Notes under the pieces: model-generated | Database searches by the model: none | The model's input: only the letters and a program-made list of their open reading frames with translations | Told to the model about the DNA's origin: nothing | Shown here: one piece after another, positions 48,201 through 59,844 of the stretch | Layout: each line of letters starts with the position of its first letter | Numbering within the stretch: position 1 is the stretch's first letter | Position numbers and translations under genes: made by a program | Assembly (NCBI GenBank): GCA_034620365.1 | Contig: JAQGEQ010000084.1 | Span: 2,728,001-2,792,000, forward strand | DNA: 64,000 nucleotides | Direction of reading: 5' to 3' | Origin: Pegea sp. RAD2-039 | Lineage: Eukaryota > Chordata > Thaliacea > Salpida > Salpidae

Positions 48201-51200
48201 CTACTCTGTGCAAATTCAACTGAATGTACGTTTCGCACATAAAGTTATTTAGTTACGAGCGTACCTGCTAAAAGGACATTCAACTATGATTCCACCTTTT
48301 CTTCCGCGGTTCTTTCTTGTTGTATCGTTCATACATATCTCCTTTCATTGTATATTCGTCTATTCACTATCGTCGAATTTCGAAGTATTTCTAATATATA
48401 AAAATATATTTTTAGCTATGTACCAATTTGATGCATTAAAAAGAAGAAAACGAAACATCCATTTAAATGAAGGCCTCAACTTTGCTTTAGTTGATGCTGG
48501 TGATACTTTGAACTTTTTTCGATTTAGACAACAGCAGAATGGCTTAAACGGATTAAAGTAAATTTATTTCAATTCTTTTTGGGCAATTTATCAACTGAAA
48601 CTATGAAATGATTTGTTTTTAGGCCTTTGACATCAGAAGAAGCTAAATATCATCCAATGTCCATTCCAGACTATGGAATTAATCGCAATTGTTTCCAGGT
48701 TTGCTGATATTCTTACAAATATTTGTAGCAAAAAGAAGTTCTTTGTGAGATATTTACTCTTTTGAGTGAAACATAAAATCAAAAAGTTATTTTTTTTTCA
48801 AAATCATTTAGAAAAATAAAATCTAAAAAATTATAAGTTAGATCAAGTCAATATTGACTAGGAAATTATTAAAACTTTATTCCAATAGTTAATTAAATAT
48901 TGTAAATAGTCATAAATCAAATGTAGTCATAGTTTTCTTATTTTACTTGAACTTTTATTATGTTTACTCTATCATAAAGAAGCTGGAATCAATATCACCG
49001 TGAATTGGGTTAGCAACGAAACACCTCTTATAAAAATAATTTTCTTCCTTTTTTGTTTCTCATCAAATATTTGCTTGAAAAAGCAAACAAAAGTATTATG
49101 TTAGTGACTGCGTTTGCACTTGAACCAGTTTGTTCTGCATTTGATTTTGAAATTACTAACAAATAACGCTACTGGTGAAAATTAATATAAACAAATTTAT
49201 CAAAAAACAGTTTAATTTGGGAATTTAATTATAAAGTAATATCTTTGCACACCATATTCAAATAATAATGTTTGCTGACTTATGCTTATTTTACTTTGTT
49301 CAATATAATACTTTGAATGTTAAAATCCATATTAAAATGGGTTCAGTTAAAATTTCATAAAAACTCAGTCAATAATACTTTGAAAAGATCTAAAGTTAAA
49401 CACTGAAAGTTTTGAAAAGATAAACAAACGTGTATGGATTAATATTTCAATTACTTGATTTATTGTATTGCTGTTTTGTAAGTATTATAAATTTAAGTTT
49501 TTATTTTTCAATAAAAGAAACCAAAGTGTTTTGTTGCACATACATTAAAATAGTCTCTATTGAAAGAAGAAATTAACCTTCTACTTGTATGGAAGTTTTG
49601 AATGTCACATTATTTTCAAATTATGATTGAAAAAATTATTTATTGATAACATCAATACAAAATTTATTCAATTTTTGATAAAGAAAAATTTAGTTAAAAT
49701 TTGTATAATAAGTTTAGGTTAAATTCATTATAAGAAAATTGATTGAATAATTTAATCTTTATATTTTTTTGAATAAAAAACTCAGAACAAATAACTGTAA
49801 AGAATTTTCTTTAAATATTTACAGTCATATACAAAAGAAGGGACCAACAACCTACTTGCTTCTAGATCACGCCGAAATAGACTGAAGCCGTTAGGAAATG
49901 GGAAATATTTGGATAAACGGGGAATCATTATCAGTAGAAAAGGACCTTTTTGGCCTCACGGGATCGGGCCTGTATGCCAAAGTCCTGAGTAAGAATTTTT
50001 GGTTTTGTTTTTTAAATTTATTTTAATAAATATTGTTTATCAGAATTTTTTATAAATTTTATGCGCTTGAGTTATTATCTAAAGTTTTTCTAACTTAGCC
50101 AATAAGTCGGCTTTAGAATTCAAACAAAAACTAATTATGCTGCTTGCAACAAATAATTTTGAATTTATAAAAACTTGTTTCCTGAATAGTATATCAATTT
50201 GATTTTTACTAGATTGTACTTAGTTCTTAAATTTACCTTATCCGAACAAAAAACAATTTCGTAAATCTAATTTTTTAAAGTGACCAAATTTTTATTGACA
50301 TTTAAGTATTCGTTTTTTCTATTTGTGATTAATATAAGCTTGCATAAACCTTTAAAACAAGTTAATAAGAATATTTTTTTTCACTTGCATATAGCATTAA
50401 CATTTTAAGTATATAAAGAGTTATTATTATTAGTTACAGTAAAAAAATATAATAGTTCATTACATAAAAATTAAAAGTTAATTTGAAAAACTGTTAGTTT
50501 TACAAACTAATGGTATTTCAGAGTAATTTCAACTAAACTTTTTTATTCAAAAACTATCACTGCTGTAATAGCTTTCAACACTATAAAGAAAATATAACAA
50601 AAGTTAGTAATTCTTTTAAATTTATTCGAGTTAAATGTTAAGATTAATGTTTTATGTTACAACTAATAAATAATATTTAAAAGAAATTGTATTACACTGG
50701 ATTTTTCGAAAAGGTTTTGCGTGTAAGATTAAGTTTAAAAGTAATGAATCACTTTATATTTAGTAAAAACATTTCTTAATATGGTTTATAGGATGTACAG
50801 ATGAAAGCTTCTCTGTAGCGCCACTTAGCGGCTAACAATTAGTAATTCATCCAACAGTTAGTACTTTACCTACCAATGGTCTCATTCTTAAGTCATTAAA
50901 AGATGAAAATTAAAAAACAAGAACTGATAAATATTATAATTATAATTTTTTAGGTACAACAGCAAAAACAAACTACATTTAACAAATCTTATTTAAGTAT
51001 TTTTTTTTATCTTTTGTAAGTGTTAAAAATGAATAAGTTAAATAAATAAATTTTAAACGATAATAATGAATATGTATTTTGACGTTAAGAAAATTATTAA
51101 AGTTAATACTAATATTTATGGAATATCATTGATTGTTTATTTTACTTTTGCCATATTTAGAGTCATTTTTACGACCTAATAATAAAAAAACTAATAAGAT

Positions 51201-51846
51201 AACATTCCTTGGGTCTAGCTTAAGTATTTTGAATTTGAAGGTTCATTTTCAAATGTCAATCTCAAGAAAACCTTGGTACTCCATACACAGGTTAGTTTGT
51301 AATATTTTAATAGTTACATATTTAAATATCAGATTAAACCAATTTCTAATTGAATTATTTAGGACAATATGATTGTTACGATTAAAAAACTTTAAATCAC
51401 TAAGTAATTGGTTTAAAGTCTCAAAATAATGGTGGTAAGAATTTCGAAAGAAATTAAAGCTTTTAGCTTAGTGAAGTTCACAATTGAGTCTTATAATGAA
51501 ACAACAACTGATTATCGTACGTGAAAGTAGTGAACAGCACTTGTAAGTTTGAGTGACAAGCGTGTTTCTTTTGTTTGTCTTTTTATTAGTCCGCCTGAAA
51601 AATTTCGACTAACAGTTATGTTTTCAACGGTGACAACTTTTCAATTTTTTAACTATAATTTTGATGCTATAAATTAAGAAAAGATTAAGTTGTTTTAATA
51701 GTCAGTTATCAAATAGAAGATCTGTAGACGTCGCCACTGAAGTCGAGCAGTTTCTATTGTTAGCAAACCCAGTGGTGACGCCAATTGATGGTTTAGTAGC
51801 AGCAATTGAAGCAGAAAACCATAGTCGAAGCAACAGTTCAATATAA
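45268..51846 (+). CDS. Unrecognised 293-aa protein, 7-exon gene
   Basis: Exons 45268-45343, 46741-46862, 47676-47847, 48416-48557, 48623-48698, 49825-49988, 51717-51846; sum 882 nt. Every junction has GT/AG and matching phase, and an in-frame TGA lies upstream of the ATG. Five introns exceed 700 nt or lie between 500 and 1800 nt, unlike the compact carboxypeptidase gene that follows. The protein begins MTTKEGLVNFNLLASF. It has an Arg/Lys-rich helix (WKNRIRKKIENDL), basic segments (LKRRKRNIHL, SRSRRNRLK), a distinctive aromatic motif KGPFWPHGIGPVCQ near residues 235-250, and a hydrophobic helix VEQFLLLANPVVTPIDGLV near the end. There is no signal peptide from this start and no domain I know. 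The motif density resembles small axonemal/microtubule inner proteins in style only; that is a guess. An alternative start in the third intron is discussed under findings. Confidence 0.7.
49989..51716 (+). other. Last intron of the 293-aa gene
   Basis: 1728 nt, strong GTAAGA donor. A stretch at about 51156-51290 is open in one frame and bounded by AG and GT, and could be a cassette exon, but its start phase does not fit the upstream exon. Otherwise AT-rich. Confidence 0.45.
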
Positions 51847-52031
51847 GAGGATATTATTTGTTGATCAATTTGATTATTTGTTGAAAGTTTTCGAATTATT
51901 TGTTAAGTTTCTTGTGATTTTGTTTTGTTGTGTATCAAAGTTTTTTAGAGTAAAATAGTTTTCTTAATTTGATAGATGAGTTTTTATCTATGAACAACTC
52001 GCTAATCAGTGAAAATGATCAGAAGTAAAAT

Positions 52032-55000
52032 ATGTTAGTAGAGTGTAAACAGGAATCTATTCGCTTACCTTTGCTCAATAACAAAAAACAACTTAGAAGA
52101 AAAATCAAACATGATAAAAACCATTCAAAGCAGAAACAAATAATCAGCAAATCAGCAAAAGACATCAACAAGATTACTTCTAACCAAACAAACTATGAAG
52201 ATTATCGCAGAGAATTTTTGAATCAGAGCAAATCAAGTTGTCAGCAATCTACACAAAGAATGTGGTTTATCAATTTCTGGAGTAGACGAATGTTGCCATT
52301 GAGCTTATATATGAGTCCAACAAAAGTTAGTTTTGAAACAGCGGCCTCAGATATGAAGTCTTTCCCACTGATATGGCCGCCAGGTTTTAGACTAGTTACA
52401 CGACGTTCAAAACTTATTGAAAAGTGTCCTGTTTATGATGAAATTTTATTAAAAAGATACAAGACAGGATTTTGTATCTTACCTACTTATGAGTTTACAG
52501 GTAAAACCCAACTCAGTTCTTTTGATCTCAAAATTTGATTTATCAGATTGAAGTATCATTTTTTAACTTCTTTTAGAGCTGATGAAAAAATCCTCAAATC
52601 TACCAATTTTAAAACAACATCCGGGCACGTTTGGAAGCAGAGATCTCACTGGAGGTTGGGAGCACAATAAACGTCATCCAGTAAAAACAGAGTGGAGAGG
52701 CAAACACGTGATCTTTGATTGTGATCGGCATCCCAAGGCTCCTTTAGTACACTCCACCCCTGAAGGATTTGATGAATCACTCATTTTTGAATCTCGTTTT
52801 GAATCCGGTAACCTGCGACAAGTACGTCGAATGTAAGTACTTCTAGTCCATTAGATGAGGTCCACTTGCCGGACTTATGATCATTTTATTAAATAGAAAA
52901 GAGTTTGAGTACGAATTGGTGCTTCGAACTGATATGTATACCAACCGTCATACTCAGTGGTATTACTTCCGAATAGAAAAAGCCAAAAAAGATCGAACTT
53001 ATAAATTCAACATCGTCAACTTCCTCAAGAAAGACAGTCTCTACAATTACGGTAGCATCCATCTTAACCTTACATCTTCTTCAATTAGATCTTGTCAGGA
53101 ATGCGACCTCTAGTGTATTCGGAAGAGCTCGCTAAGGATGAAGAGCGCGGTTGGTTCCGTTGTGGTGATAACATCCGTTACATCTCTTGGAATAATCCCA
53201 CTCGTAACAGCCTGCTCTCATTAGATCTTCAATATTTCTGTTTAGAGATGGAGGTGAAGGTCTAAATGATCTGATCTGATTTTGATTTGCTTCTATCTTC
53301 CAGGTATCATTTAATTGGGAGAATGTTGAAGAAGATACTATCTATATGGCCCATTGTTATCCTTATACTTATTCTGATCTTCGAAGACATCTTAATGAAG
53401 TCGTACAGTGTCCTATAAGATCCTGCAACATCCGAAAAGAAGTCTTGTGTGAGACTGCAGCTGGCAATCCCTGCTACTTACTCACCATCACTAACTTTGA
53501 AGAAGACCTTGCCAAAAATGATAAGAGCAACATCCACAAGGTCTCAATTGTTTTGTCAAATCTTAAACTGATCTTTATCTGATATTCATTAAAGAATAAG
53601 AAAGGAGTCGTGATCACTGCAAGAGTGCATCCGGGAGAGACACAAGCAAGTTGGATGATGAAAGGAGTCTTTGACTTCCTCACCTCATCTCATTCTAACG
53701 CCATCAAACTGCGCAGCAAATACATCTTTAAGGTACAAGATCAATGATGGATTTGAAATCAAATTTTCAAACTTTGCAACAGATTGTACCGATGTTGAAT
53801 CCTGATGGAGTAATTGTAGGCAACTATCGAACCTCGTTGTCAGCTCGCGATCTCAATCGTAACTACCGACATCCAAGAGTGGAAACATTTCCGACAATCT
53901 GGTACACTAAACAGATGGTGGACGAGTTTAGTAAAAGTCGTCAGGTAATTTTCATTTACGAAAAGTTTGGAGTAAATGAAGAGTTTCTTTGATTACTTCA
54001 GTAATCAGTTGTTCAAAGTTCTTTAAGTCAGCTCCATTTAACTTCATGATCAAGACATTATTCAAATGATCAAACAGCTTGATCAGCTTCCCGATTTTCA
54101 GATCGTCCTCTATTGTGATCTCCATGGCCACAGCCGGAAACATCTCGTCTTCATGTACGGATGTGAACGACGACTGAAACCAAATAAAGATTCTGAGGTG
54201 GAATCGCGCCAGGACTCGTTTTCAGACGCGCAGAGCTTTGTAGAAGAACGACTCTTTCCTTGGTTGATGCATCGTCTTACTCCGACGAGGTCAGAGGTCA
54301 AATTTCAGTCACAGTCCATTAAACACAGAAATTTCAGATTTTCTTTCCATGAAACGAAATTTTCAATCAGAAGATCGAAAGAATCAACTGGTCGCGTTGT
54401 GATGTTCAAACAAATGGGAATCCAGAACAGTTTCACTCTAGAAGCTTCCTTCTCAGGAATTCCGTAAGTGACATCATATTTGGTGATTCAGATCAAGACC
54501 CAGATCTTTTAGAAAAGGAAGACATTTTAATATCGATGACTTCTTGATGATTGGTCGCAAGTTATGTGAGAGCCTTCTCGAGTACTCGAGGCTTCATGAA
54601 GACCCTCTTGCCCGCTCACGCGTCATCATTGATATGACTAAAGAGTTAGTGAGTCGCACAGAACAGGTCTCACTTAAAAATTATTCTAAGAAGCAACTTA
54701 ATTAATCAGATTGTTTTGCAGCTGGCTGTCAAAAACAAACCAATCAGTGACTCGGATGAAAAAAGTGAAGATCAGATCAAAAGGGCTGAGAGTGGTGAGT
54801 GATGAATCTTCGAAGATTCTGTTTCTTAGATTTTTATCTTACAGTTGTGAAAGGATCATATGCTCATAATCTATTATCTCAAAGTATGTCTTCACTGAGA
54901 TCTTCATCAATGAGTAGTGTGAAGAGTAGTTGTAAGATGAAAGGATCTATTGATCAATCGATAGATGAGAGAAAAGATGGAGATCAAAGCAAGTATTGAA

Positions 55001-57074
55001 TCAGATAAAAACTGCTTTGAACTTCTACAAAGTCTTCAAGTTTTTCAAATTGATGATGATTCGGAGTAAGTTTAATCGATGGCTCGAGATCAAAATTTTA
55101 AAGAGGTTTTTATAGGAGTAGCTGTGAGAGTAATAGCGATTCGGAGCCGGAACTTCCTAGGGATCATGTGCTCCCATCTCAAATAATCAAACCGAGAAAA
55201 AGTCTTTCAAACGCGAGTAATATAAAAAAGAAAAAAAGAAAAAAGAATAAATCCCAAAAACAAATGAAAGAGTCATCAGTATCAAATAAGAACTACCTCC
55301 AACCTCCTAAAAGTATACAAGAAAACGATAATTTTCACAAGATAAAGTCTCAAAATGAAGAGGTCTCAATGCAAAATAGAACAAAAGTGAGTGACGTCAT
55401 CACTTACAAAAAGATGGTTGCCGATTGGTTGAAGTGATTTGTCACGCGCTCAAATATTAACAGCTGAATTTAATCTTGTTTCAGACTTCAACATATTCTG
55501 GATTCATTAGTAAATATGCAAATCGTAGCAACGGGGGAATCCCCATATTTGCCCAAGAACGGATTCAAGAGCGCGCAGCACGGAGGTAAGCTGAAAAAAA
55601 CTTGATCAAGTAAGTTTGATCATGCATCTTCATTTAGGATGGCTGAGATGAAATTGATCGAAGAAGAACGACGACAACATCAAAGGATTAGAGAAGAATT
55701 TATTTTATCCGGTATTCAAAACATCCCGATGATTCCTCACAAAGAAGTAAAGACTTTTGTGAATCGACCTGAGATTCTATTTAAGACTCGTTTCAGATTG
55801 ATCGTCGTACATCAGTAGAAGACCAATTCTTATCAGATCTTTGTGGAGTAAGATACAACATCAGTAGCAAGATGAGGAGGTTAAAGATCAAATGAGATAT
55901 TGATTCAATTTTCAATCGATCTTTTCAACAGATCTCATTCTTTAACCAGCTCTTACTTTAGAGATTGTTTGACTTCTGAACCATCAGATTTATCTTCCCG
56001 AAGATTAATGATCAATCAAAGGACGTACAAGTCATCCAATAAAGTTTTGAACAGGTCTAAGAAATGGGATGAAAATATTTTAACATCAACCCAACTTCCA
56101 ACTGCTCCGGGTGAGTTTCTACTTTTTTAAAATTTGACGATTTCCCGAAATAACTCCTCGATAAGTACCTAAATAGTTTGCATTCAATTTTCTTATGAGA
56201 TAATTTGTATCAACACTTATGTATGAATAGTATACTTAGAGCTTTTACAGGATGTAAAGCAAACAGCAATTTTCATTGTGCCAAATTGTTGCTTTTTTTT
56301 CAAACAAACTGTTCTGATAAAACTTCCAGTGAAAAATTACTTACTGGTCTTTTGTTTAAAGATGGAAAAGAACCCTTGTTAGCAGCACAAGTTAATGACT
56401 ACAACATTTCAAGATCAAGCTCAGGAAGTAGCAAAGTTAGCTCAAAATCTTCAGATGTGGAATTGAAAACTGAAGAAATTAATTGCTATTCTATGAAACA
56501 TTCATCTGAAAAAAAATGTGAAACTGTACATGGATCAAATATGATGACTCAAATCAAAAAAAAATTTTCTACTGGAAGCAAACCGGCAAGCAACTTATTG
56601 GATGCTGAGAAAACAGAAAAATTAACTTTTAACCCAATTTCGGGTTCTATTAATGAACCTAATTATCATTCACCCCAAGAAGATTGTTTTAAACTTTCAG
56701 AACTTCAACAAACTTTAACAGATACAATAAACAATACAAAAAAAGATTCTTATCCAAGTAACACCACAAAACCCGTTCGTTGTGATCTAGTGAACCAAGT
56801 CAAATTGAAAGTCAATACTAATAAAGACACTTCAGTGGCTTTTGGGGACTTGTTGACAATAAACTCAACCATAGGTGGTAACCGAAAAACCACTGGTAGT
56901 GAGTCGAATTCTTCTTCAAAACCTTCAGTGACTTCAGATAAAGATGAAAACTTGAGTCACAATTTAAATGAATTTTTATTTAAAAAGATTCGATCAAAAA
57001 TATCTAAAAGTTCTTTGTTGATGACTGAAAACATAAATGATGGAATTTCAGGAACAAAATTTGGAGACAACTGA
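52032..57074 (+). CDS. AGBL2: Cytosolic carboxypeptidase of the CCP2/CCP3 (AGBL2/AGBL3) type
   Basis: Eighteen exons: 52032-52500, 52577-52832, 52897-53051, 53099-53253, 53304-53540, 53595-53732, 53783-53944, 54102-54463, 54513-54648, 54722-54794, 54845-54931, 55005-55065, 55116-55386, 55485-55585, 55638-55746, 55797-55879, 55932-56110, 56251-57074; 3858 nt, 1285 aa. M14-family zinc metallopeptidases of this group trim glutamates from tubulin tails, often in cilia. The N-terminal beta domain has [15 protein letters not shown] and [14 protein letters not shown], then [12 protein letters not shown]. The peptidase has zinc ligands in HPGET (His about 436, Glu about 439) and DLHGHS (His about 532), the ARDLNRNY substrate-binding block, and the catalytic Glu in [10 protein letters not shown]. 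All key residues are present, so it should be active. It cannot be assigned between AGBL2 and AGBL3. The Ser/Lys-rich C-terminal 550 residues are not conserved in my memory. An in-frame TAA just before ATG 52032 supports the start. Bases 54290-54328 may be a 39-nt intron. Confidence 0.92.
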
Positions 57075-58607
57075 AGAAGGGTTGAAAAATCTGTTTTTCT
57101 AAAGAGATTTTACACAGACTGAATTTAATCTAAATTAACTTTTTATTAAATATATTTTTATTAAATGCAGACATTAAAAGTGAATCTTATAAATTTTTTA
57201 CAAGGAAACTTATTATTTTATTTCAGTTATTTTTAAAACTTTAATTTATTGTTTTTTTTTTTTACTTTATAGATTAAAAATTACAAAATGTTTATTTTAA
57301 AAGCCATATTAGTAATTGAAATAATTGGCAAATTTTGACAAAAAAAATTTATTTAAAATATATTTTTTTAGTATTCGACTTATTATAGTTTTAAATCAAT
57401 TAGAAATACATTCGAAACTTTTTATTTTTCTTGTTTCAAAGAAGTTTAAAGAAAATTTAGTCGATCACATTCATTTTTTATGAAAGAGTTAAATATTTAG
57501 TGACTAGTAGATATAAGTTAAATCATTGAAAAAAGATTACATCAAGTTGTGAAAAAGTGTGGTTTGAAGCAACTAGAGGTACTTAGTGTAAAATGTTTTC
57601 TATTTTTTATCTACAAACCTAAGAGCACTTGAAATAGTAAGATAAAAATTAACTAATTTTCTTTTTTCAAGTGTTTCCAAGTGAAAAAAAAGATTTAATT
57701 ATGCTACTACACAAAAATGTTTAATTACTATCCACACTAATTTTATTTATTTAATTAACTTATCCGCTTTCATTTTTTACAAAAACGATTACTTTCAACA
57801 ACAAACTAATTAATATTATATTTCTTAAATATTAATTTCCTTATTAACTGTCAGATAAAGATAATTTATATTGATGGAATTTAAAATGAAAATAAAAACT
57901 TTATAATTAAACAATTAAAAGTGCAAGCTTTAGTTTTCATTTTTTATTTCTAGTATAAACCTACTTTCTTGTTCTTAGTTTAAACTCATACTTTCTTTGA
58001 CTATTATTTTTGAAAGTTTAATTATTTTTAGAAGTTGAAGTCAACAATTTTTTGTGAAAAAAGATATTTTTAAATTTAAATGAAGTTTAATTTTTATTCA
58101 AGCTATGCAAAAATGTCACAAAATAAAATTTTGAATATCATAAAATGTTTGTATTAAGCAATTATTTCTTCAAGCTACATTTTAAAGATATTTCGTTAAA
58201 TTAGTTCTTGGCATAGTATTTGAAGAAAAAGCTAATTATCTTGAGTTAAAAATATAAAATTTTGCAAAGACAAAAATGTGTATTTTATAATAGATGATGC
58301 TACTTCTCAAAATATAGAAGCATTATATTTATTAGTCGTTAAAACTAAAATAGTTTCTAAAGTTTGAATATAATAATCACATCCACTAAGTAACGGGTTA
58401 AAAGTAAGAGAGTTAAATAATGATAAAAATGTCTCAGTTTTAACAAGACCAAGAATTAAAGTTAAAAAATAAGGATAAAAGATATTTAGATAGAGCAGAA
58501 TGAGAACAAATCTGAATAGATTTAAAGTAAATGGGAAAACTAAAAAGATAATTTAAAAGTCATCACATCAAGTTTTCACTCTTGACTACAATTGAAAGAA
58601 AATAATC
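57075..58607. other. Intergenic, AT-rich
   Basis: About 1.5 kb between two convergent genes; AT-rich, nothing recognised. No good poly(A) signal close to the carboxypeptidase stop was found. Confidence 0.5.
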
Positions 58608-59361
58608 TTATAAAGGAAACGAGTAATGGTCTTCATCACATACTACGTTGCAACTGCTTGCTGTACCACTTTCACCTGCTACGTCACGATGACCGTCAGC
58701 TACCCTATGATTTATTTTATCATATAAAATGTTGTCATGAGAAGTTTTGTGAACAGTCTTCGGGTTGTTTGTGGGTCTATCATGTGACAATTTTTGATAA
58801 ATTGGTTGTTTAGTGACGTCTCTCGGCTCAGAAAAGTTTTGAACCTCAATAACTTCGTACTCATTTAACAGCACATCAGGCTCAACTTTCTACAATTTGT
58901 GATAAAATTATAAACTTTATTAAATAAAAATATTAACTGGTAGTTACCGCTGGTTCCACTATAGTTAATTCCGGGTTGATTTGTTCTTCAACCACTTTTT
59001 GTTCACTTCTTTCACTGCCTTTGTTCCTCTGCATCTGGCTTTTCATGATGAAGGCTAAGATTGTAAGAAGTAGGAAGATTGTTATAGCAGACATTAAGTG
59101 CTCAATTGACATCTGATCAAATCCTATTTCTTTAAACACTTTACTTGCGGTGTTTGCTTCTATTTGTGCTGATGTCATCAATTCAGTTGCTACTTGGTTA
59201 TTTATTTCACGTCCAGTAGTAGTTGTTGCTCTTCCAGTAGTAGTTGTTTCACCTTCAGCAATGGTTATTTCACCTTTAGCAATGGTTGTTTCACCTCCAA
59301 CAACGGTTGTTTCACCTCCAGCAGTGGTCATTGTATTCTCAGCAACAGCTAACCGCTTCAT
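58608..59361 (-). CDS. Unrecognised single-pass membrane protein with Thr-rich repeats and tyrosine motifs
   Basis: Minus strand, exons 59361-58948 and 58889-58608; 696 nt, 231 aa, phase 0 junction with GTAACT donor and TTGTAG acceptor. The ATG follows an in-frame TAA. Residues about 12-52 are six imperfect copies of a seven-residue unit (type T-x-x-GGET, later TTTGRAT). These are threonine-rich and so plausible O-glycosylation sites. A membrane segment lies at about 88-107 (SAITIFLLLTILAFIM), followed by basic residues (KSQMQRNKGSER), so the N-terminus should be outside and the C-terminus cytoplasmic. No cleavable signal peptide is visible. The tail has three Y-x-x-hydrophobic motifs: YEVI (149), YQKL (169), YDKI (194, in an ILYDKI context). 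I do not recognise the family. The topology and any signalling or sorting role are inference. Confidence 0.7.
59222..59345 (-). repeat. Coding minisatellite, 21-nt units
   Basis: About six imperfect tandem copies of a 21-nt unit; on the plus strand the best copies read GTTGTTTCACCTCCAGCAGTG and variants. They encode the seven-residue Thr-rich array of the membrane protein. The array keeps frame throughout. Confidence 0.8.
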
Positions 59362-59755
59362 GTAACTAATTTATTTTCTAACTGCATTTATCTCTATCCA
59401 CAGAATATCAAAACTAATGAAATTGATTTAATATTTATGCAAAAATTTATCTTTTCATTTTATATAAATAATTCTTATTTTGAAAATGAAGAAAGTTTTT
59501 AACAATTGCATTTATATTTAAACCAGTTGTTGATTTTTCTTTAGAACCTTCAATTGTGAAATTTGTATTCAAGGCAGCAGCCACTAATGTTTAAAAAAAA
59601 CTTTGAAGTATTCAAAAATCGTTTATTTTAATTCATAAAGAATCAAAAAATATTTTATCAAAACAATTTGATGTAATTGAAAGCTTCTTCTTATATTGAA
59701 CTACAATGTAATTGGCTTACAATCAAAACTGTTCATCGAGACTTTTTATAATTTT

Positions 59756-59761
59756 TTTATT
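59756..59761 (-). terminator. Candidate RBM28 poly(A) signal
   Basis: AATAAA on the minus strand 84 nt after the RBM28 stop. Confidence 0.5.
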
Positions 59762-59844
59762 AAATAAATTTAATATAATTAAAACTATTTCAAACAATTC
59801 AGCAAAAATATCTTCTTCAGACTTTCTTGAACACGATTGGAAGT

